A stretch of 64,000 bases of DNA, from positions 124,001-188,000 of the forward strand of contig NZ_PPDD01000008.1 of the NCBI RefSeq assembly GCF_002959895.1. Direction: 5' to 3'. The stretch is from Veillonella infantium (GTDB lineage: Bacteria; Bacillota; Negativicutes; Veillonellales; Veillonellaceae). Shown here piece by piece: positions 1 to 11,044 of this stretch. The first letter of the stretch is position 1, and every line of letters starts with the position of its first letter. The translations under genes and the position numbers were made by a program. Under the pieces are notes generated by a model. It was not told where the DNA came from. It made no database searches and saw only the letters and a program-made list of their open reading frames with translations.

Positions 1-2018
1 TCTGCAGTCTTTTCATTGCCAAACAATTGGAAGCATTGGTCAACCAATTTACCAACTGTTTTCTTATCCATAACCTTACCTAAAGAGTAAGTGCCATCTT
101 CACGTTTTTCATATTGCCACAATTCTGGGAATAGAGCATTATTGAAGATCAAGCGACCTGCAGTTGTTTCTACACGGCCATGGTCAGGCAAACGGATATA
201 AAGAATATCTTGCAAGCCAATAATATGAGATTCGTATGCAAGCATTACTTCATCATAAGTAGCAAATGTTTTTGCTTTATCACGAGTATCTTCACGTACA
301 ACCGTTAAGTAGTATGTACCCAAGATCATATCTTGAGATGGTACTGCTACTGGCTTACCGTCCTTAGTGGACAAGATATTATGGCTGGAAAGCATCAATG
401 TACGAGCTTCCGCTTGTGCTTCTACGGACAATGGTAAATGACATGCCATTTGGTCACCGTCAAAGTCGGCGTTGAAGGCTGTACATACTAATGGATGCAA
501 TTTGATAGCACGGCCTTCCCAAAGAATTGGTTCGAAGGCTTGGATACCAAGTCTATGCAATGTAGGGGCACGGTTCAAGAGAACTGGATGTTCTTTGATT
601 ACCTCTTCCAAGGCTTCCCATACACCAGGACCGATTCTTTCTACTTGGCGTTTAGCAGCCTTAATGTTGGATGCTTGACCACGTTCTACCAAACGTTTCA
701 TAACGAAAGGTTTGAACAATTCCAATGCCATTTCTTTAGGCAAACCACATTGGTGCATTTTAAGCTCAGGACCTACTACGATAACGGAACGACCAGAGTA
801 GTCAACACGTTTACCAAGCAAGTTTTGACGGAAACGACCTTGTTTACCTTTAAGCATATCGGACAAGGATTTTAATGGACGGTTACCAGGGCCTGTTACA
901 GGACGACCGCGACGACCATTATCGATCAATGCGTCAACAGCTTCTTGAAGCATACGTTTTTCGTTGCGCACAATGATATCAGGAGCACCTAAATCTAACA
1001 AACGTTTTAAACGGTTGTTACGGTTGATAACACGACGGTACAAATCATTGAGGTCAGATGTAGCGAAACGACCACCATCTAATTGAACCATAGGGCGCAA
1101 TTCAGGTGGGATGACAGGAACAACATCCATAATCATCCATTCTGGACGGTTGCCAGATTGACGGAATGCTTCTACCACTTCTAAACGACGAACCGCACGG
1201 ATTTTACGTTGACCACTTGCAGTGTTCAATTCTTCGCGCAATTCAGCATTCAATGCTTCAAGATCAAGTTCTGCTAAAAGAGCTTTTACAGCCTCAGCAC
1301 CCATGTCGATACATGCGAAGAGAACTTCTTCAGCAGCACCTAATTCATAGCGCTCTTCACGAGTTAGTTCTTCGTATTCTTTATCTGCTTCTGGGATTGT
1401 TGCATCATCGCGAAGAGCAGCATTATAGCGCTCTTTGCGTTGTGCTTCACGAACGATAGCTAAACGTTCGTTACGTTGAGCTACTGTTTCGATTACGACG
1501 GATTTACCACCGATAGTATAACCGTCTTCGTTAAATTGAGCTTCATATTCGCGGTACTCTTGCTCGGACAACAATTGGCGTTTTGCCAATGGAGTACCAG
1601 CTGGATCTACTACGATGTAGGAAGCAAAGTATAATACGCGTTCCAAGGAACGTGGGGATACATCAAGGATAAGGCCCATGCGGGATGGGATACCTTTAAA
1701 GTACCAAATGTGAGATACAGGAGTAGCCAATTGGATATGGCCCATACGTTCACGACGTACTTTTGCACGTGTAACCTCTACACCACATTTATCGCAGACT
1801 ACGCCTTTATGGCGAATGCGTTTATATTTGCCGCAGTGACATTCCCAGTCCTTTGTTGGTCCAAAAATGCGTTCGCAGAATAGACCATCACGTTCTGGCT
1901 TCAACGTACGGTAGTTAATAGTTTCAGGTTTCTTAACTTCCCCATGAGACCAAGCTAAGATCTGCTCTGGAGAGGCTAAACCGATTCGCATGGAATCGAA
2001 TTCATTTACGTCTAGCAC
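1..2018 (-). CDS. rpoC: RNA polymerase beta' subunit (5' part; runs off the window)
   Basis: N-terminal 672 codons of the largest RNA polymerase subunit; the 3' end lies beyond base 1. The protein starts at a GTG (2018-2016) with an AGGAAGGGAG ribosome site eight bases upstream and reads [14 protein letters not shown]. Visible are the N-terminal zinc ribbon cysteines ([11 protein letters not shown], then CDKC, about residues 60-85) and the catalytic Mg-binding motif [12 protein letters not shown] near residue 515. It follows rpoB by 29 bases and is surely cotranscribed with it. It forms the clamp and active centre with RpoB in the cytoplasm. No oddities were seen in this part. Confidence 0.98.
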   Translation of the reverse strand, partial: MLDVNEFDSMRIGLASPEQILAWSHGEVKKPETINYRTLKPERDGLFCERIFGPTKDWECHCGKYKRIRHKGVVCDKCGVEVTRAKVRRERMGHIQLATPVSHIWYFKGIPSRMGLILDVSPRSLERVLYFASYIVVDPAGTPLAKRQLLSEQEYREYEAQFNEDGYTIGGKSVVIETVAQRNERLAIVREAQRKERYNAALRDDATIPEADKEYEELTREERYELGAAEEVLFACIDMGAEAVKALLAELDLEALNAELREELNTASGQRKIRAVRRLEVVEAFRQSGNRPEWMIMDVVPVIPPELRPMVQLDGGRFATSDLNDLYRRVINRNNRLKRLLDLGAPDIIVRNEKRMLQEAVDALIDNGRRGRPVTGPGNRPLKSLSDMLKGKQGRFRQNLLGKRVDYSGRSVIVVGPELKMHQCGLPKEMALELFKPFVMKRLVERGQASNIKAAKRQVERIGPGVWEALEEVIKEHPVLLNRAPTLHRLGIQAFEPILWEGRAIKLHPLVCTAFNADFDGDQMACHLPLSVEAQAEARTLMLSSHNILSTKDGKPVAVPSQDMILGTYYLTVVREDTRDKAKTFATYDEVMLAYESHIIGLQDILYIRLPDHGRVETTAGRLIFNNALFPELWQYEKREDGTYSLGKVMDKKTVGKLVDQCFQLFGNEKTA

Positions 2019-2047
2019 TACTATCGCTCCCTTCCTTATAGATAGTT

Positions 2048-5000
2048 TTAGTCTTCATCGTTAGAGGAATCGCCCATTGGGAATGCCAATTGGCTAAGGA
2101 TATCGTCTTCACCGCCGTTATTAGCTGGTGCTTCTTCCTCTACTTCTGGCTCTACTACAGTTACTTCATCAGTTTCTACTGCACTGCCTTCCATAACTTC
2201 TTCAATACCAGTTTCTACCACTTCATCTTCGTCATCAAGTTCTTTCATAACAACTTCTTCTTGATCTTCATTCAAGATTTTTACATCAAGACCAATACTT
2301 TGAAGTTCTTTGAGCAATACCTTGAAGGACTCAGGTACACCTGGTTCAGGGATGTTTTCGCCTTTAACGATTTTTTCGTATGCTTTCACACGACCAACAA
2401 CGTCGTCAGACTTAACAGTTAATAGCTCTTGAAGTGTATAAGCTGCGCCATATGCTTCGAGAGCCCAAACTTCCATTTCCCCAAAACGTTGACCACCGAA
2501 CTGAGCTTTACCGCCCAATGGTTGTTGTGTAACAAGGGAGTACGGACCTGTGGAGCGAGCATGGATTTTATCGTCAACCAAGTGATGGAGTTTAAGCATG
2601 TATACGTAACCAACAGTTACACGGTTATCCATAGGTTCACCAGTACGACCATCGTACAATACTGTTTTACCATCATCGGAACGACCAGCAATGCCTAATG
2701 TTTCAAACACATCTTTTTCATGCGCACCATCAAATACAGGTGTAGCAATATGAATACCTGCTACATCTGGTTTTGGCATACCATATGTTTCATAGTCGTA
2801 ACCAAGGCCTTCGAGTTCTTGACGAATTTCAACGCGTTTAGCACGAGCAGATTCAATATGGTTCAATGTAGTTTTAACTTTATTAATAGCTTCTAATTCT
2901 TCTACAAGAGCTGGATCCATTTCTGGAGCATCTTCTTCAGAGTCGAAGAATTCTACATGAAGTGCATTGTATTTAGCTTCAATAGCTTTAAGTTCTTGAT
3001 AACGAGCTTCGCCGCCAAGAGCTTCAAGTTTCTTTTGCGCTGCAGATTCTACATGGCCAAGAATTTGAGATTTCAAGTCGATAATTTTTTCATCGATGTC
3101 GAAATGAGGAACTGTCACATCTTCTTTAGCTTTTGCTTCTAATTCTTCAATTTCAGCATATAAACCGCAAATAGCGTCAATTTGTTCCCAATAAGATGCA
3201 TCAGTACGAGCTTCTTTCAATACATTTTGAATGTGAAGGTCTGTAGCTTTGATTTTCATACCTAAGCCTTGAACAGCCCAACCCAAGTGAGTTTCAAGAA
3301 CCTGACCGATGTTCATACGAGAAGGTACGCCCAATGGGTTCAATACGATTTGTACTGGAGTACCATCTGGAAGGAATGGCATATCTTCTTTTCTCATAAC
3401 GCGAGAAACGACACCTTTGTTACCATGACGGCCCGCCATTTTATCGCCTTCGTGAATCTTACGTTTTTGAGCGATATATACGCGAACAAGTTTATTTACC
3501 CCTGGTTGTAATTCGTCGCCGTTTTCACGAGTGAAGACTTTAACGTCTACTACTTTACCAGATTCGCCATGAGGTACGCGCAAGGATGTGTCGCGAACTT
3601 CACGTTCTTTGTCGCCAAAGATAGCGCGCAATAAACGTTCCTCTGGAGTAAGTTCAGTTTCACCTTTTGGTGTTGCTTTACCTACGAGGATATCACCAGG
3701 ATGTACTTCTGCACCAATGCAGATGATACCATCTTCATCAAGGTTTTTAAGAGTGTCATCACCAGTATTAGGCAATTCGCGAGTGATCTCTTCAGCGCCT
3801 AATTTAGTGTCGCGCGCATCACATTCGTATTCTTCAATATGAATGGATGTATAGATATCTTCTTTACAAAGTTCTTCACTAAGCAAGATCGCATCTTCGT
3901 AGTTATAACCTTCCCAAGGCATGAACGCTACAAGAACGTTATAACCTAATGCCAATTCGCCGCCATCAGTAGCAGGACCATCAGCCAACACTTGACCTTT
4001 TACAACATGATCGCCACGATTAACGATTGGTTTTTGGTTAAAGCATGTAGATTGGTTAGAACGAAGGAATTTATTCATACGGTATGTATCTACACGACCA
4101 TCGCTATCGCGAAGAACGTGGATTTCATTACCCCAGCAACGTACAACTTTACCAGCTTCACGGGCAAGTACGCAAACGCCGGAGTCAGTAGCTGCTGTAT
4201 ATTCCATACCTGTACCAACAAGTGGAGCTTGCGCACGCAAAAGTGGTACCGCTTGACGTTGCATGTTCGCACCCATCAAAGCACGGTTAGCATCGTCATT
4301 TTCAAGGAATGGAATCATAGCTGTACCAATGGATACAACTTCTTTTGGACTAACGTCCATGTAGTCAACCTTATCAGGTGTAACTTCTAATACATCATGA
4401 CCACGACGACAAGCTACGTGTTCATTAGTAAAGTAACCTTCAGCATCGATTGGAGAGTTCGCTTGGGCAATTGTCATGCCTTCTTCTTCATCAGCTGTCA
4501 TATATACAACGGAATCAGATACACGAACCTTGATAACTTTGTCTGCATCTTCACCTGTACCATAGATTTTTTCAACCTTACGGTAAGGAGCTTCAATGAA
4601 ACCGAATTCATTTACTTTCGCATAGTTAGACAAGGAGTTGATCAAACCAATGTTTGGACCTTCTGGAGTTTCGATTGGACACATACGGCCATAGTGAGAG
4701 TGATGCACGTCACGAACTTCGAAGCCTGCACGCTCACGAGATAAACCACCAGGGCCAAGGGCAGATAGACGACGTTTGTGAGTCAATTCTGCTAATGGGT
4801 TTGTTTGGTCCATGAACTGAGACAATTGGGAAGAACCAAAGAATTCTTTGATTGCTGCCACTACAGGACGAATATTAATCAACGCTTGAGGCGTGATAGA
4901 TTCGATTTCTTGAATTGTCATACGTTCACGAACAACACGTTCCATACGAGTTAAACCAATACGGAATTGGTTTTGCAACAATTCACCTACGCAACGAAGA

Positions 5001-6202
5001 CGACGGTTACCCAAATGGTCGATATCATCTGTATGACCTGCACCATCCATAAGGTTGAGCAAGTAAGAGATGTTAGCGATCATATCTTCCCGTGTTACTG
5101 TACGGTGATCGAATGGCAAATTGCAGTTATTGCAGATAACTTTGGACTCTACACCATCGTTATTTACGATGTAGAATTCAGCGAAACCTTCGCCATCGAA
5201 TACATGGCTATTAGCAACGATATCAAGTTGTTCTTCCCCAACTTGTACACCTGCATCAAGGATAATTTCGCCAGTTTCTGGATCCACGATAGGTTGTGCC
5301 AATGTTTGCCCCAACATACGTTGACGCCAGCCAAGTTTTTTGTTCAATTTGTAACGACCAACGCGCGCTAAGTCATAACGGCGTGCATCGAAGAACAAGT
5401 TATCGAACAAGTTACGAGCGGACTCTACAGTAGGAGGCTCACCTGGACGTAATTTTTTATAGATTTCAACCAAGGCTTCATCAGCAGATTGAGTTGTATC
5501 TTTTTCTAATGTACGAACGATACGTTCATCATATACTGGTAAACCATCTTCATCAGTTTTACCATTCCAGAAGAGGTCAAGGATGCTTTCATTAGTATCC
5601 CAACCTAATGCACGTACCAATACAGTAGCTGGTAATTTACGGTTACGGTCAATACGAACAGCAACAACTTCGCTTGCATCAGTTTCAAGCTCAATCCATG
5701 CGCCACGGTTAGGAATAACTGTGGAATCGTACAAACGGTTACCCATTGTATCGATTTCTTTATTGTAGTAAACGCCTGGAGAACGTACCAATTGGGATAC
5801 GATAACACGTTCTGCACCATTGATGATGAAAGTACCTGTATCAGTCATCAATGGGAAATCGCCCATGAATACTTCTTGTTCTTTAATGTCCATATTTTCG
5901 GGATCATTATTTACCAAGCGAACATTTACACGAAGTGGTGCTGCATAAGTAGCATCACGGTTTTTACATTCATTAATATCATACTTAGGTTCACCTAAGC
6001 TGAAACCTTCGAAAGAAAGTACTAGATTACCTGAATTGTCTTTAATCGGAGAAATATCGTTGAAAATATTTTGTAAACCACTCTCCAAGAACCACTCATA
6101 CGATTTACGCTGAATGTCCAATAAATGCGGCATCTTGATAACTTCGTTAATTTTAGCGTACGTATAACGAGTTCGTTTGCCTACCTGTTCAGGTTTGAAC
6201 AT
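2048..6202 (-). CDS. rpoB: RNA polymerase beta subunit with long insertion and acidic tail
   Basis: Catalytic beta subunit of RNA polymerase, about 1384 aa from the ATG at 6202 ([17 protein letters not shown]), which has an AGGGG site upstream; an in-frame ATG at 6241 has none. The rifampicin region ([20 protein letters not shown]) and the C-terminal [20 protein letters not shown] block are intact. Compared with Bacillus-type RpoB it is about 200 residues longer. Between [12 protein letters not shown] and [12 protein letters not shown] there are roughly 160 extra, mostly helical, charged residues (about 985-1145), in the same place where enterobacterial RpoB also has an insertion. The last 75 or so residues are strongly acidic. 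It is followed at once by rpoC but is not adjacent to rplL. Confidence 0.97.
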   Translation of the reverse strand: MFKPEQVGKRTRYTYAKINEVIKMPHLLDIQRKSYEWFLESGLQNIFNDISPIKDNSGNLVLSFEGFSLGEPKYDINECKNRDATYAAPLRVNVRLVNNDPENMDIKEQEVFMGDFPLMTDTGTFIINGAERVIVSQLVRSPGVYYNKEIDTMGNRLYDSTVIPNRGAWIELETDASEVVAVRIDRNRKLPATVLVRALGWDTNESILDLFWNGKTDEDGLPVYDERIVRTLEKDTTQSADEALVEIYKKLRPGEPPTVESARNLFDNLFFDARRYDLARVGRYKLNKKLGWRQRMLGQTLAQPIVDPETGEIILDAGVQVGEEQLDIVANSHVFDGEGFAEFYIVNNDGVESKVICNNCNLPFDHRTVTREDMIANISYLLNLMDGAGHTDDIDHLGNRRLRCVGELLQNQFRIGLTRMERVVRERMTIQEIESITPQALINIRPVVAAIKEFFGSSQLSQFMDQTNPLAELTHKRRLSALGPGGLSRERAGFEVRDVHHSHYGRMCPIETPEGPNIGLINSLSNYAKVNEFGFIEAPYRKVEKIYGTGEDADKVIKVRVSDSVVYMTADEEEGMTIAQANSPIDAEGYFTNEHVACRRGHDVLEVTPDKVDYMDVSPKEVVSIGTAMIPFLENDDANRALMGANMQRQAVPLLRAQAPLVGTGMEYTAATDSGVCVLAREAGKVVRCWGNEIHVLRDSDGRVDTYRMNKFLRSNQSTCFNQKPIVNRGDHVVKGQVLADGPATDGGELALGYNVLVAFMPWEGYNYEDAILLSEELCKEDIYTSIHIEEYECDARDTKLGAEEITRELPNTGDDTLKNLDEDGIICIGAEVHPGDILVGKATPKGETELTPEERLLRAIFGDKEREVRDTSLRVPHGESGKVVDVKVFTRENGDELQPGVNKLVRVYIAQKRKIHEGDKMAGRHGNKGVVSRVMRKEDMPFLPDGTPVQIVLNPLGVPSRMNIGQVLETHLGWAVQGLGMKIKATDLHIQNVLKEARTDASYWEQIDAICGLYAEIEELEAKAKEDVTVPHFDIDEKIIDLKSQILGHVESAAQKKLEALGGEARYQELKAIEAKYNALHVEFFDSEEDAPEMDPALVEELEAINKVKTTLNHIESARAKRVEIRQELEGLGYDYETYGMPKPDVAGIHIATPVFDGAHEKDVFETLGIAGRSDDGKTVLYDGRTGEPMDNRVTVGYVYMLKLHHLVDDKIHARSTGPYSLVTQQPLGGKAQFGGQRFGEMEVWALEAYGAAYTLQELLTVKSDDVVGRVKAYEKIVKGENIPEPGVPESFKVLLKELQSIGLDVKILNEDQEEVVMKELDDEDEVVETGIEEVMEGSAVETDEVTVVEPEVEEEAPANNGGEDDILSQLAFPMGDSSNDED

Positions 6203-6458
6203 ATTTGCTTTCACCCCTATCAAAACACACTGGTCTACCATTTTCTATAACGGCATGGAAAAGACATCTTACAGGTCTCAGTTTTCCTGCTCAGATAACG
6301 CCAAATAAAGCAAGGCCCATTTTATTTTTAAAATAACCTTGCTTTCCATTAACCAAGCACAACCTTGGAAGAAAACCTCATCACTATTCAAGTTATAGTT
6401 TTTATATCCAAAAGCAGGAAACGCTACTTTTGCAATATATAATTCTATCAGTATTAAA
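6203..6458 (-). promoter_or_regulatory. rpoB leader region
   Basis: Gene-free leader of the rpoBC transcript. It holds a 9-bp stem (AAAGCAAGG at 6307-6315 with CCTTGCTTT at 6337-6345), with a possible inner A/T stem. No U-run follows on the minus strand, so it does not look like a terminator. I could not assign a convincing -10/-35 pair. Because the rplJL operon ends in its own terminator at 9.9 kb, a separate rpoBC promoter must lie here or within aspA. Confidence 0.4.
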
Positions 6459-6491
6459 AAAGACTGTCAACCAAAAGGGTTGACAGTCTTT
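6453..6491 (-). terminator. aspA terminator
   Basis: A perfect 14-bp stem (6459-6472 with 6478-6491), five-base loop, followed on the minus strand by a T-run. It lies 42 bases past the aspA stop. Confidence 0.9.
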
Positions 6492-6532
6492 CATTTTCAT
6501 GCTTTATTCATGTATCAAAACAACTTACTATA

Positions 6533-7948
6533 TTAGTTGCCTTTTTGTTTTAAAAGATTGGCACCAGCAATACCAGGGCGAGTCATTTCCTTAGGAGAAA
6601 GAATATGATTGATTTCATCTTCAGTCAACAAACCTTTTTCCAAGATGATGTCACGAATAGCACGACCAGATGTATACGCTTCTTTCGCAAGTGAAGATGC
6701 TGTTTCATAGCCAAGATGTGGCAACAATGCTGTTACGATGCCAACGGAACGATTCAACCAGTATTCGCATTGTTCACGGTCTACTTCAAGATCGATAAGC
6801 AATTTATCAACAAATGTATTTACACCGTTTTTGAGGTAGCAAAGATTATTGAACAAGTTGTATGCCAATACAGGTTCCATTACGTTTAATTCAAATTGAC
6901 CATTTTCTACAGCCAATGTAATTGTAAGGTCATTACCGATAACTTGGTAACAAACTTGGTTCAATACTTCGGCGATAACAGGGTTAACCTTACCAGGCAT
7001 GATGGAAGAACCAGGTTGACGAGCTGGTAATTTCAATTCCCCAATACCACAACGAGGACCAGATGCCATCAAGCGGAAATCGTTAGCCATTTTAATCAAA
7101 ACAAGAGCTGTTACTTTTAAACCACTGGAGATATCTGCAAAGATATCTGTATTATTTGTAGCATCAATTAAATTTTCAGCTGTATAGAATGGTTCGCCTA
7201 CTACTTCACTAAGTTCGTACGCTACATCGTGAATGTAATTAGGTTCAGCATTAAGGCCTGTACCAACTGCAGTAGCACCCATGTTGATTACATGTGCACC
7301 TTCAACAGCAGATTTAATACGTTTAATACCACGGCGGATACCAGATGCATAAGCACCCATTTCTTGGCCCAATGTAATTGGCACCGCATCTTGTAAGTGA
7401 GTACGACCCATTTTCAAGATTTCGCTGTATTCTTCAGCCTTTTTCTCGAGCTCATCAACGAGGCGTTGTAATGCTTCAAGTAAAGGTTTGGTTTTAATAA
7501 TAGCACATACCTTAATAGCTGTAGGGAACGCATCGTTTGTGGATTGCGCCATGTTACAGTGGTTGTTAGGGCTTACGATATCGTAGCTACCTTTTGGATG
7601 ACCTAAAATTTCACAAGCGCGGTTAGCCAATACTTCGTTCATGTTCATATTTACAGAAGTGCCTGCACCACCTTGGATTGGGTCAACTGGGAATTGATCA
7701 GCAAATTTACCTTCAATTACTTCGTCTGCAGCTTGTACGATTGCTTTACCTATAGATACGTTTAAGCGACCAGTTTTCATATTCGCTAATGCAGATGCTT
7801 TTTTAACCATCGCCAATGCTTTGATAAAGTCTTGGTCCAAATGTTTGCCTGTAATATGGAAATTTTCTAATGCACGAATTGTTTGTACACCATAATATAA
7901 TTCATCAGCTACTTCTAATTCACCTAAGAAATCATGTTCTTTTCTCAT
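6533..7948 (-). CDS. aspA: Aspartate ammonia-lyase
   Basis: 471-aa member of the fumarase/aspartase superfamily that deaminates L-aspartate to fumarate and ammonia. The family signature GSSIMPGKVNP is present about two thirds along, with the conserved PNNHCNMAQSTND and MGRTHLQDAVP blocks; the overall sequence fits aspartase rather than class II fumarase. The product feeds fumarate to the class I fumarase or fumarate reductase. Monocistronic, with its own terminator; divergent from the sugar transferase at 8250. The upstream region carries two copies of a CATGTATT-type motif (see 8026-8069). Confidence 0.93.
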   Translation of the reverse strand: MRKEHDFLGELEVADELYYGVQTIRALENFHITGKHLDQDFIKALAMVKKASALANMKTGRLNVSIGKAIVQAADEVIEGKFADQFPVDPIQGGAGTSVNMNMNEVLANRACEILGHPKGSYDIVSPNNHCNMAQSTNDAFPTAIKVCAIIKTKPLLEALQRLVDELEKKAEEYSEILKMGRTHLQDAVPITLGQEMGAYASGIRRGIKRIKSAVEGAHVINMGATAVGTGLNAEPNYIHDVAYELSEVVGEPFYTAENLIDATNNTDIFADISSGLKVTALVLIKMANDFRLMASGPRCGIGELKLPARQPGSSIMPGKVNPVIAEVLNQVCYQVIGNDLTITLAVENGQFELNVMEPVLAYNLFNNLCYLKNGVNTFVDKLLIDLEVDREQCEYWLNRSVGIVTALLPHLGYETASSLAKEAYTSGRAIRDIILEKGLLTEDEINHILSPKEMTRPGIAGANLLKQKGN

Positions 7949-8025
7949 AATAAATCCTCTTTCTACTATTTTATAGTTAAAATAGTACTTTAATGAAACG
8001 GTTTTATCTTACGCGCTCATTATAG

Positions 8026-8069
8026 CATGTATTTTGTATACATAAAAGTCATTTCATGTATTCTGTACA
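8026..8069. promoter_or_regulatory. Twin CATGTATT motifs in the aspA/8250 divergent region
   Basis: Two related strings, CATGTATTTTGTATACAT (8026-8043) and CATGTATTCTGTACA (8055-8069), lie 29 bases apart. The first is an inverted repeat (ATGTAT, five bases, ATACAT) that overlaps a TATAAT-like box reading towards aspA. Spacing and position suggest a transcription factor site; the regulator is not known. Confidence 0.4.
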
Positions 8070-8092
8070 AACAATATTCTATACAATATATT

Positions 8093-8157
8093 ATTTCATA
8101 AATAATTCTTTTGTAGCTATTTCTATTTCATAAATAATTCTTTTTGTAACTATTTCT
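8093..8157. repeat. Imperfect tandem repeat, 2 x 32/33 bp
   Basis: Two head-to-tail copies (8093-8124 and 8125-8157) beginning ATTTCATAAATAATTC, differing by one inserted T and one G/A change. It lies in the 301-base intergenic region upstream of the transferase gene. Copy-number variation here would change promoter spacing. Confidence 0.8.
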
Positions 8158-8249
8158 GTATTGTAAAAGATCCAACTTTAACTTTCATCGGTTTAATTAT
8201 TACACGCCCTATAGTACAATAATATAAACTATGTAAGTAAGGAGTCACT

Positions 8250-9875
8250 ATGATTAACAATCACATGCTGCGCATAGGTGCGCTTTTTTTATTGACCGTA
8301 CTGAGTTACGGTTTCTATAACGCCTATCTTCCCATAACAGATCCGGTAGAATCCAACTATGTGTTATCTGCTATTACAATGTTAAAACATAACTCATGGA
8401 TATCCCCCATGATATATGACCAAGTTTGGTATGATAAACCGCCCCTCACCTATTGGGCACTCATGATCAGTTATAAACTATTTGGCATATCTGACTTTAC
8501 ATCACGTATACCGAATACGCTTATTGCCGGTGGCAGTGTAGCACTTATGTATCATCTTGTATATCGCATTAAAGAATCTAAGTATATAGCTGTTATGAGT
8601 GCACTGCTTTTATTTAGTGCCTTACAGTTTTGGTACATTTCACACGCAGTCATAACAGACGGTTTTCTCTTCTTCTTTTCACTAGCTATCTTTGGCTATT
8701 CTTATCTAGCCTTTGCCAAGAACGACAAATATTCTATGGTAAAAGCTTACGGAGCAGCCGCCTTAGCAGTGGTAACTAAAGGACCGGTCGGTATTGTTCT
8801 GCCTGGATTAATACTACTACTATTTATTGCTATACGATGGTTTACCCAAAAAGATAATGATGACTACTCTCTAAATAAGGATATTAAATTACTATTTAAT
8901 CCTTTTGGAATTTTCCTATTTATAATTCTTGCTAGTCCATGGTACATTGCCATGTATTCAATTCACGGTCAAGAGTTCATATCTGGTTTCTTAGGTCTGC
9001 ATAATATGGAACGAGCACTAGTATCAGAACATCCGAAGTTTAACGTTTGGTATTATTACTTAATCATTGTCCCTATTGCACTTTTACCTTGGACACCTGC
9101 AGTTATTTACCAACTCAAAAGTATTAAATGGAAAGAAAATTTTTATCTTCTTGGTGCTATCTGGTTTATAGTGATTGTATTATTTTATTCTCTAGTAGCG
9201 ACCAAATATATAACCTATACTTTACCAGCAATAATCCCTTGTATTATCTGGGGAGCTGAGGCTATTACAAATAGCTTTTACAATAAGAGTACTAGTTTTA
9301 AATATATTGTTACCATTCCATTAGCAATATATGTCCTCTTATTCCTAGTAGCCAGCATAGTAACACCTGAATTAAATTCAGTACCATTAATCGTTGCATT
9401 AATATTAATTGTGTTATTTGCGTTATTTGCGTTATTAGCAAAACAGTATAACAACAATAAGTTACCACTATCAATTTATTTAACTATACCTTTAACCATT
9501 TTATATACGGCAATCACTATAACTGTAACTCCTATTTTATTTGATCAATCCGGGATTCAATTCAAACCATATATTGAATCAAATACGCAACCTACCTATA
9601 TATACAGTACATACTATACATCAATTTTGTATTATACCGGAGATACTCCAACACAAGTATTTGTACATACTACAGATAACCCTCTATGGACTGCAGGCAA
9701 AACATTAATGCCAACCATAACAGTAGAGGAGTTTGAAAAAAGAGTATCCATAGAAAAAGGTGCTATCATTATTGTGCCAAATAAATATATCAAAGAATTT
9801 ACTAGTTCCCCGATCAATATAATAGCAACAGAAGTTGGTAAAAGCGGAGCTGCTAGAATTTATCAAATTCAGTAA
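8250..9875 (+). CDS. ArnT/PMT-family lipid-linked sugar transferase
   Basis: 541-aa polytopic membrane protein of the GT-C fold (GT39/GT83, ArnT-like). The first periplasmic loop carries the acidic motif ITDPVESNY followed by YDKPPLTYW, typical of glycosyltransferases that take a sugar from a polyprenyl-phosphate donor and transfer it to lipid A or another envelope acceptor. About ten to twelve hydrophobic segments follow, and a soluble C-terminal domain starts near residue 430. GGAG lies five bases before the ATG. There are no aminoarabinose genes nearby, so the sugar and acceptor cannot be named. It is the only plus-strand gene in the first 29 kb and has a shared bidirectional terminator. 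Confidence 0.8.
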   Translation: MINNHMLRIGALFLLTVLSYGFYNAYLPITDPVESNYVLSAITMLKHNSWISPMIYDQVWYDKPPLTYWALMISYKLFGISDFTSRIPNTLIAGGSVALMYHLVYRIKESKYIAVMSALLLFSALQFWYISHAVITDGFLFFFSLAIFGYSYLAFAKNDKYSMVKAYGAAALAVVTKGPVGIVLPGLILLLFIAIRWFTQKDNDDYSLNKDIKLLFNPFGIFLFIILASPWYIAMYSIHGQEFISGFLGLHNMERALVSEHPKFNVWYYYLIIVPIALLPWTPAVIYQLKSIKWKENFYLLGAIWFIVIVLFYSLVATKYITYTLPAIIPCIIWGAEAITNSFYNKSTSFKYIVTIPLAIYVLLFLVASIVTPELNSVPLIVALILIVLFALFALLAKQYNNNKLPLSIYLTIPLTILYTAITITVTPILFDQSGIQFKPYIESNTQPTYIYSTYYTSILYYTGDTPTQVFVHTTDNPLWTAGKTLMPTITVEEFEKRVSIEKGAIIIVPNKYIKEFTSSPINIIATEVGKSGAARIYQIQ

Positions 9876-9881
9876 CTAAAC

Positions 9882-9911
9882 AAAAAAGGCGTACCCAAAG
9901 GTACGCCTTTT
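9882..9911. terminator. Bidirectional terminator between the transferase and rplL
   Basis: Stem AAAAGGCGTACC / GGTACGCCTTTT with a four-base loop; A- and T-runs on both sides let it serve both convergent transcripts. It ends the rplJL operon before aspA and rpoB. Confidence 0.9.
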
Positions 9912-9924
9912 ATTATGGCTAGAA

Positions 9925-10293
9925 TTATTTCAATTCTACAGTTGCGCCAGCTTCTTCCAATTGAGCTTTCAAAGCTTCAGCTGCTTCAGTAGCTACGCCT
10001 TCTTTTACAGGTGCAGGAGCGCCGTCAACGATAGCTTTAGCTTCTTTCAAGCCAAGACCAGTTGCTTCACGAACAACTTTGATTACGTTGATTTTGGATG
10101 CGCCAGCATCTTTCAAGATTACGTCGAAGGAATCTTTAGCAGCGCCGCCTTCAGCACCACCAGCAGCTGCTACAGCTACAGGAGCTGCTGCAGTTACGCC
10201 AAATTCTTCTTCAATTGCTTTTACAAGATCATTAAGTTCAAGAATAGTTGCTTCTTTCAATTCAGCAACGATGTTTTCAATGTTCAATGCCAT
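9925..10293 (-). CDS. rplL: Ribosomal protein L7/L12
   Basis: 122-aa stalk protein of the 50S subunit that recruits elongation factors. It has an N-terminal dimerisation helix ([20 protein letters not shown]), an Ala/Gly-rich hinge at about residues 37-53, and the conserved C-terminal domain ending GATVELK. It follows rplJ by 70 bases and is the last gene of its operon, ending at the terminator at 9.9 kb. In many bacteria rpoB follows here; in this genome it does not. Confidence 0.98.
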   Translation of the reverse strand: MALNIENIVAELKEATILELNDLVKAIEEEFGVTAAAPVAVAAAGGAEGGAAKDSFDVILKDAGASKINVIKVVREATGLGLKEAKAIVDGAPAPVKEGVATEAAEALKAQLEEAGATVELK

Positions 10294-10363
10294 TTTAGTT
10301 TTCCTCCATAAAATAGTTTATTGTATCAGTCTTAAGCGACCAATTGATAATGCGCAGAAATTA

Positions 10364-10870
10364 TTATTCTGCAGCTTCTGCAGGTTGAGCTTCTGCAACA
10401 GCTTTGACAGCGTATGCAACGTTGCGAACAGGTGCTTGCAATACGGAAAGCAACATGGAAAGCATACCTTCGCGGTTTGGAAGAGATGCAATTGCTTTAA
10501 CGCCTGCAGCGTCCATAACTTCGCCTTCAACGATACCAGCTTTAACTGTTACAACTTCTTTCTCAGTAGTTTTGATGAATTGTTCAATTACACGAGCAGG
10601 TGCAACAGCATCTTCTTTAGAAGTAGCCAATGCAGTTGGACCTTCCAAATGCTCAGCGAAACCTTCAAGATTCAATTCATTTGCAGCAATGCGAGTCAAA
10701 GTATTTTTGATTACTTTGTATTCAACGCCTTCAGCCAACATTTTGCGGCGAAGATCAGTTGCTTGCGCAACAGTCAAACCAGAGTAACCAATCAATACAG
10801 CGCCTTTTGCTTCAGAAAGAGTTTCTTTCATTTGAGCAACGATTGCTTTCTTTTGTTCAGTGACAGCCAT
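10364..10870 (-). CDS. rplJ: Ribosomal protein L10
   Basis: 168-aa anchor of the L7/L12 stalk. It starts MAVTEQKKAIVAQMKETL and has the usual L10 core (KNTLTRIAANE), with an Ala/Glu-rich C-terminus that binds L12 dimers. GGAGG lies upstream of the ATG. Expression is expected to be controlled by the L10 leader directly upstream. Confidence 0.98.
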   Translation of the reverse strand: MAVTEQKKAIVAQMKETLSEAKGAVLIGYSGLTVAQATDLRRKMLAEGVEYKVIKNTLTRIAANELNLEGFAEHLEGPTALATSKEDAVAPARVIEQFIKTTEKEVVTVKAGIVEGEVMDAAGVKAIASLPNREGMLSMLLSVLQAPVRNVAYAVKAVAEAQPAEAAE

Positions 10871-10920
10871 TAGATTACCTCCTTATAGATTTTTTGGTGC
10901 TCTATGTACTATCTTAGCGT

Positions 10921-11044
10921 AAAAAACGACCCCATCGCACGCGATGAGGTCGAACTAGTCCTAGATTGTTCTAGTGTCAGCCTCAGCGGGCGGATTTTCA
11001 TCCATTATACATACCAGCCGTCTACAGCTAAGAGACATATGTGA
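10921..11044 (-). promoter_or_regulatory. L10 leader with attenuator hairpin
   Basis: The rplA-rplJ gap holds a structured leader that ends in a typical intrinsic terminator. The 11-bp stem CGACCTCATCG / CGATGGGGTCG (plus coordinates 10927-10952) is followed on the minus strand by TTTTTT. The position and form match the L10(L12)4-binding leader known upstream of rplJ in Firmicutes, where excess L10 favours termination. The family match is by position and form, not by search. Confidence 0.75.

Noticed and set aside
10079-10873. 264-codon open frame antisense to rplJ-rplL
   Set aside because: Runs across two ribosomal genes and the gap between them; composition is that of an antisense shadow.
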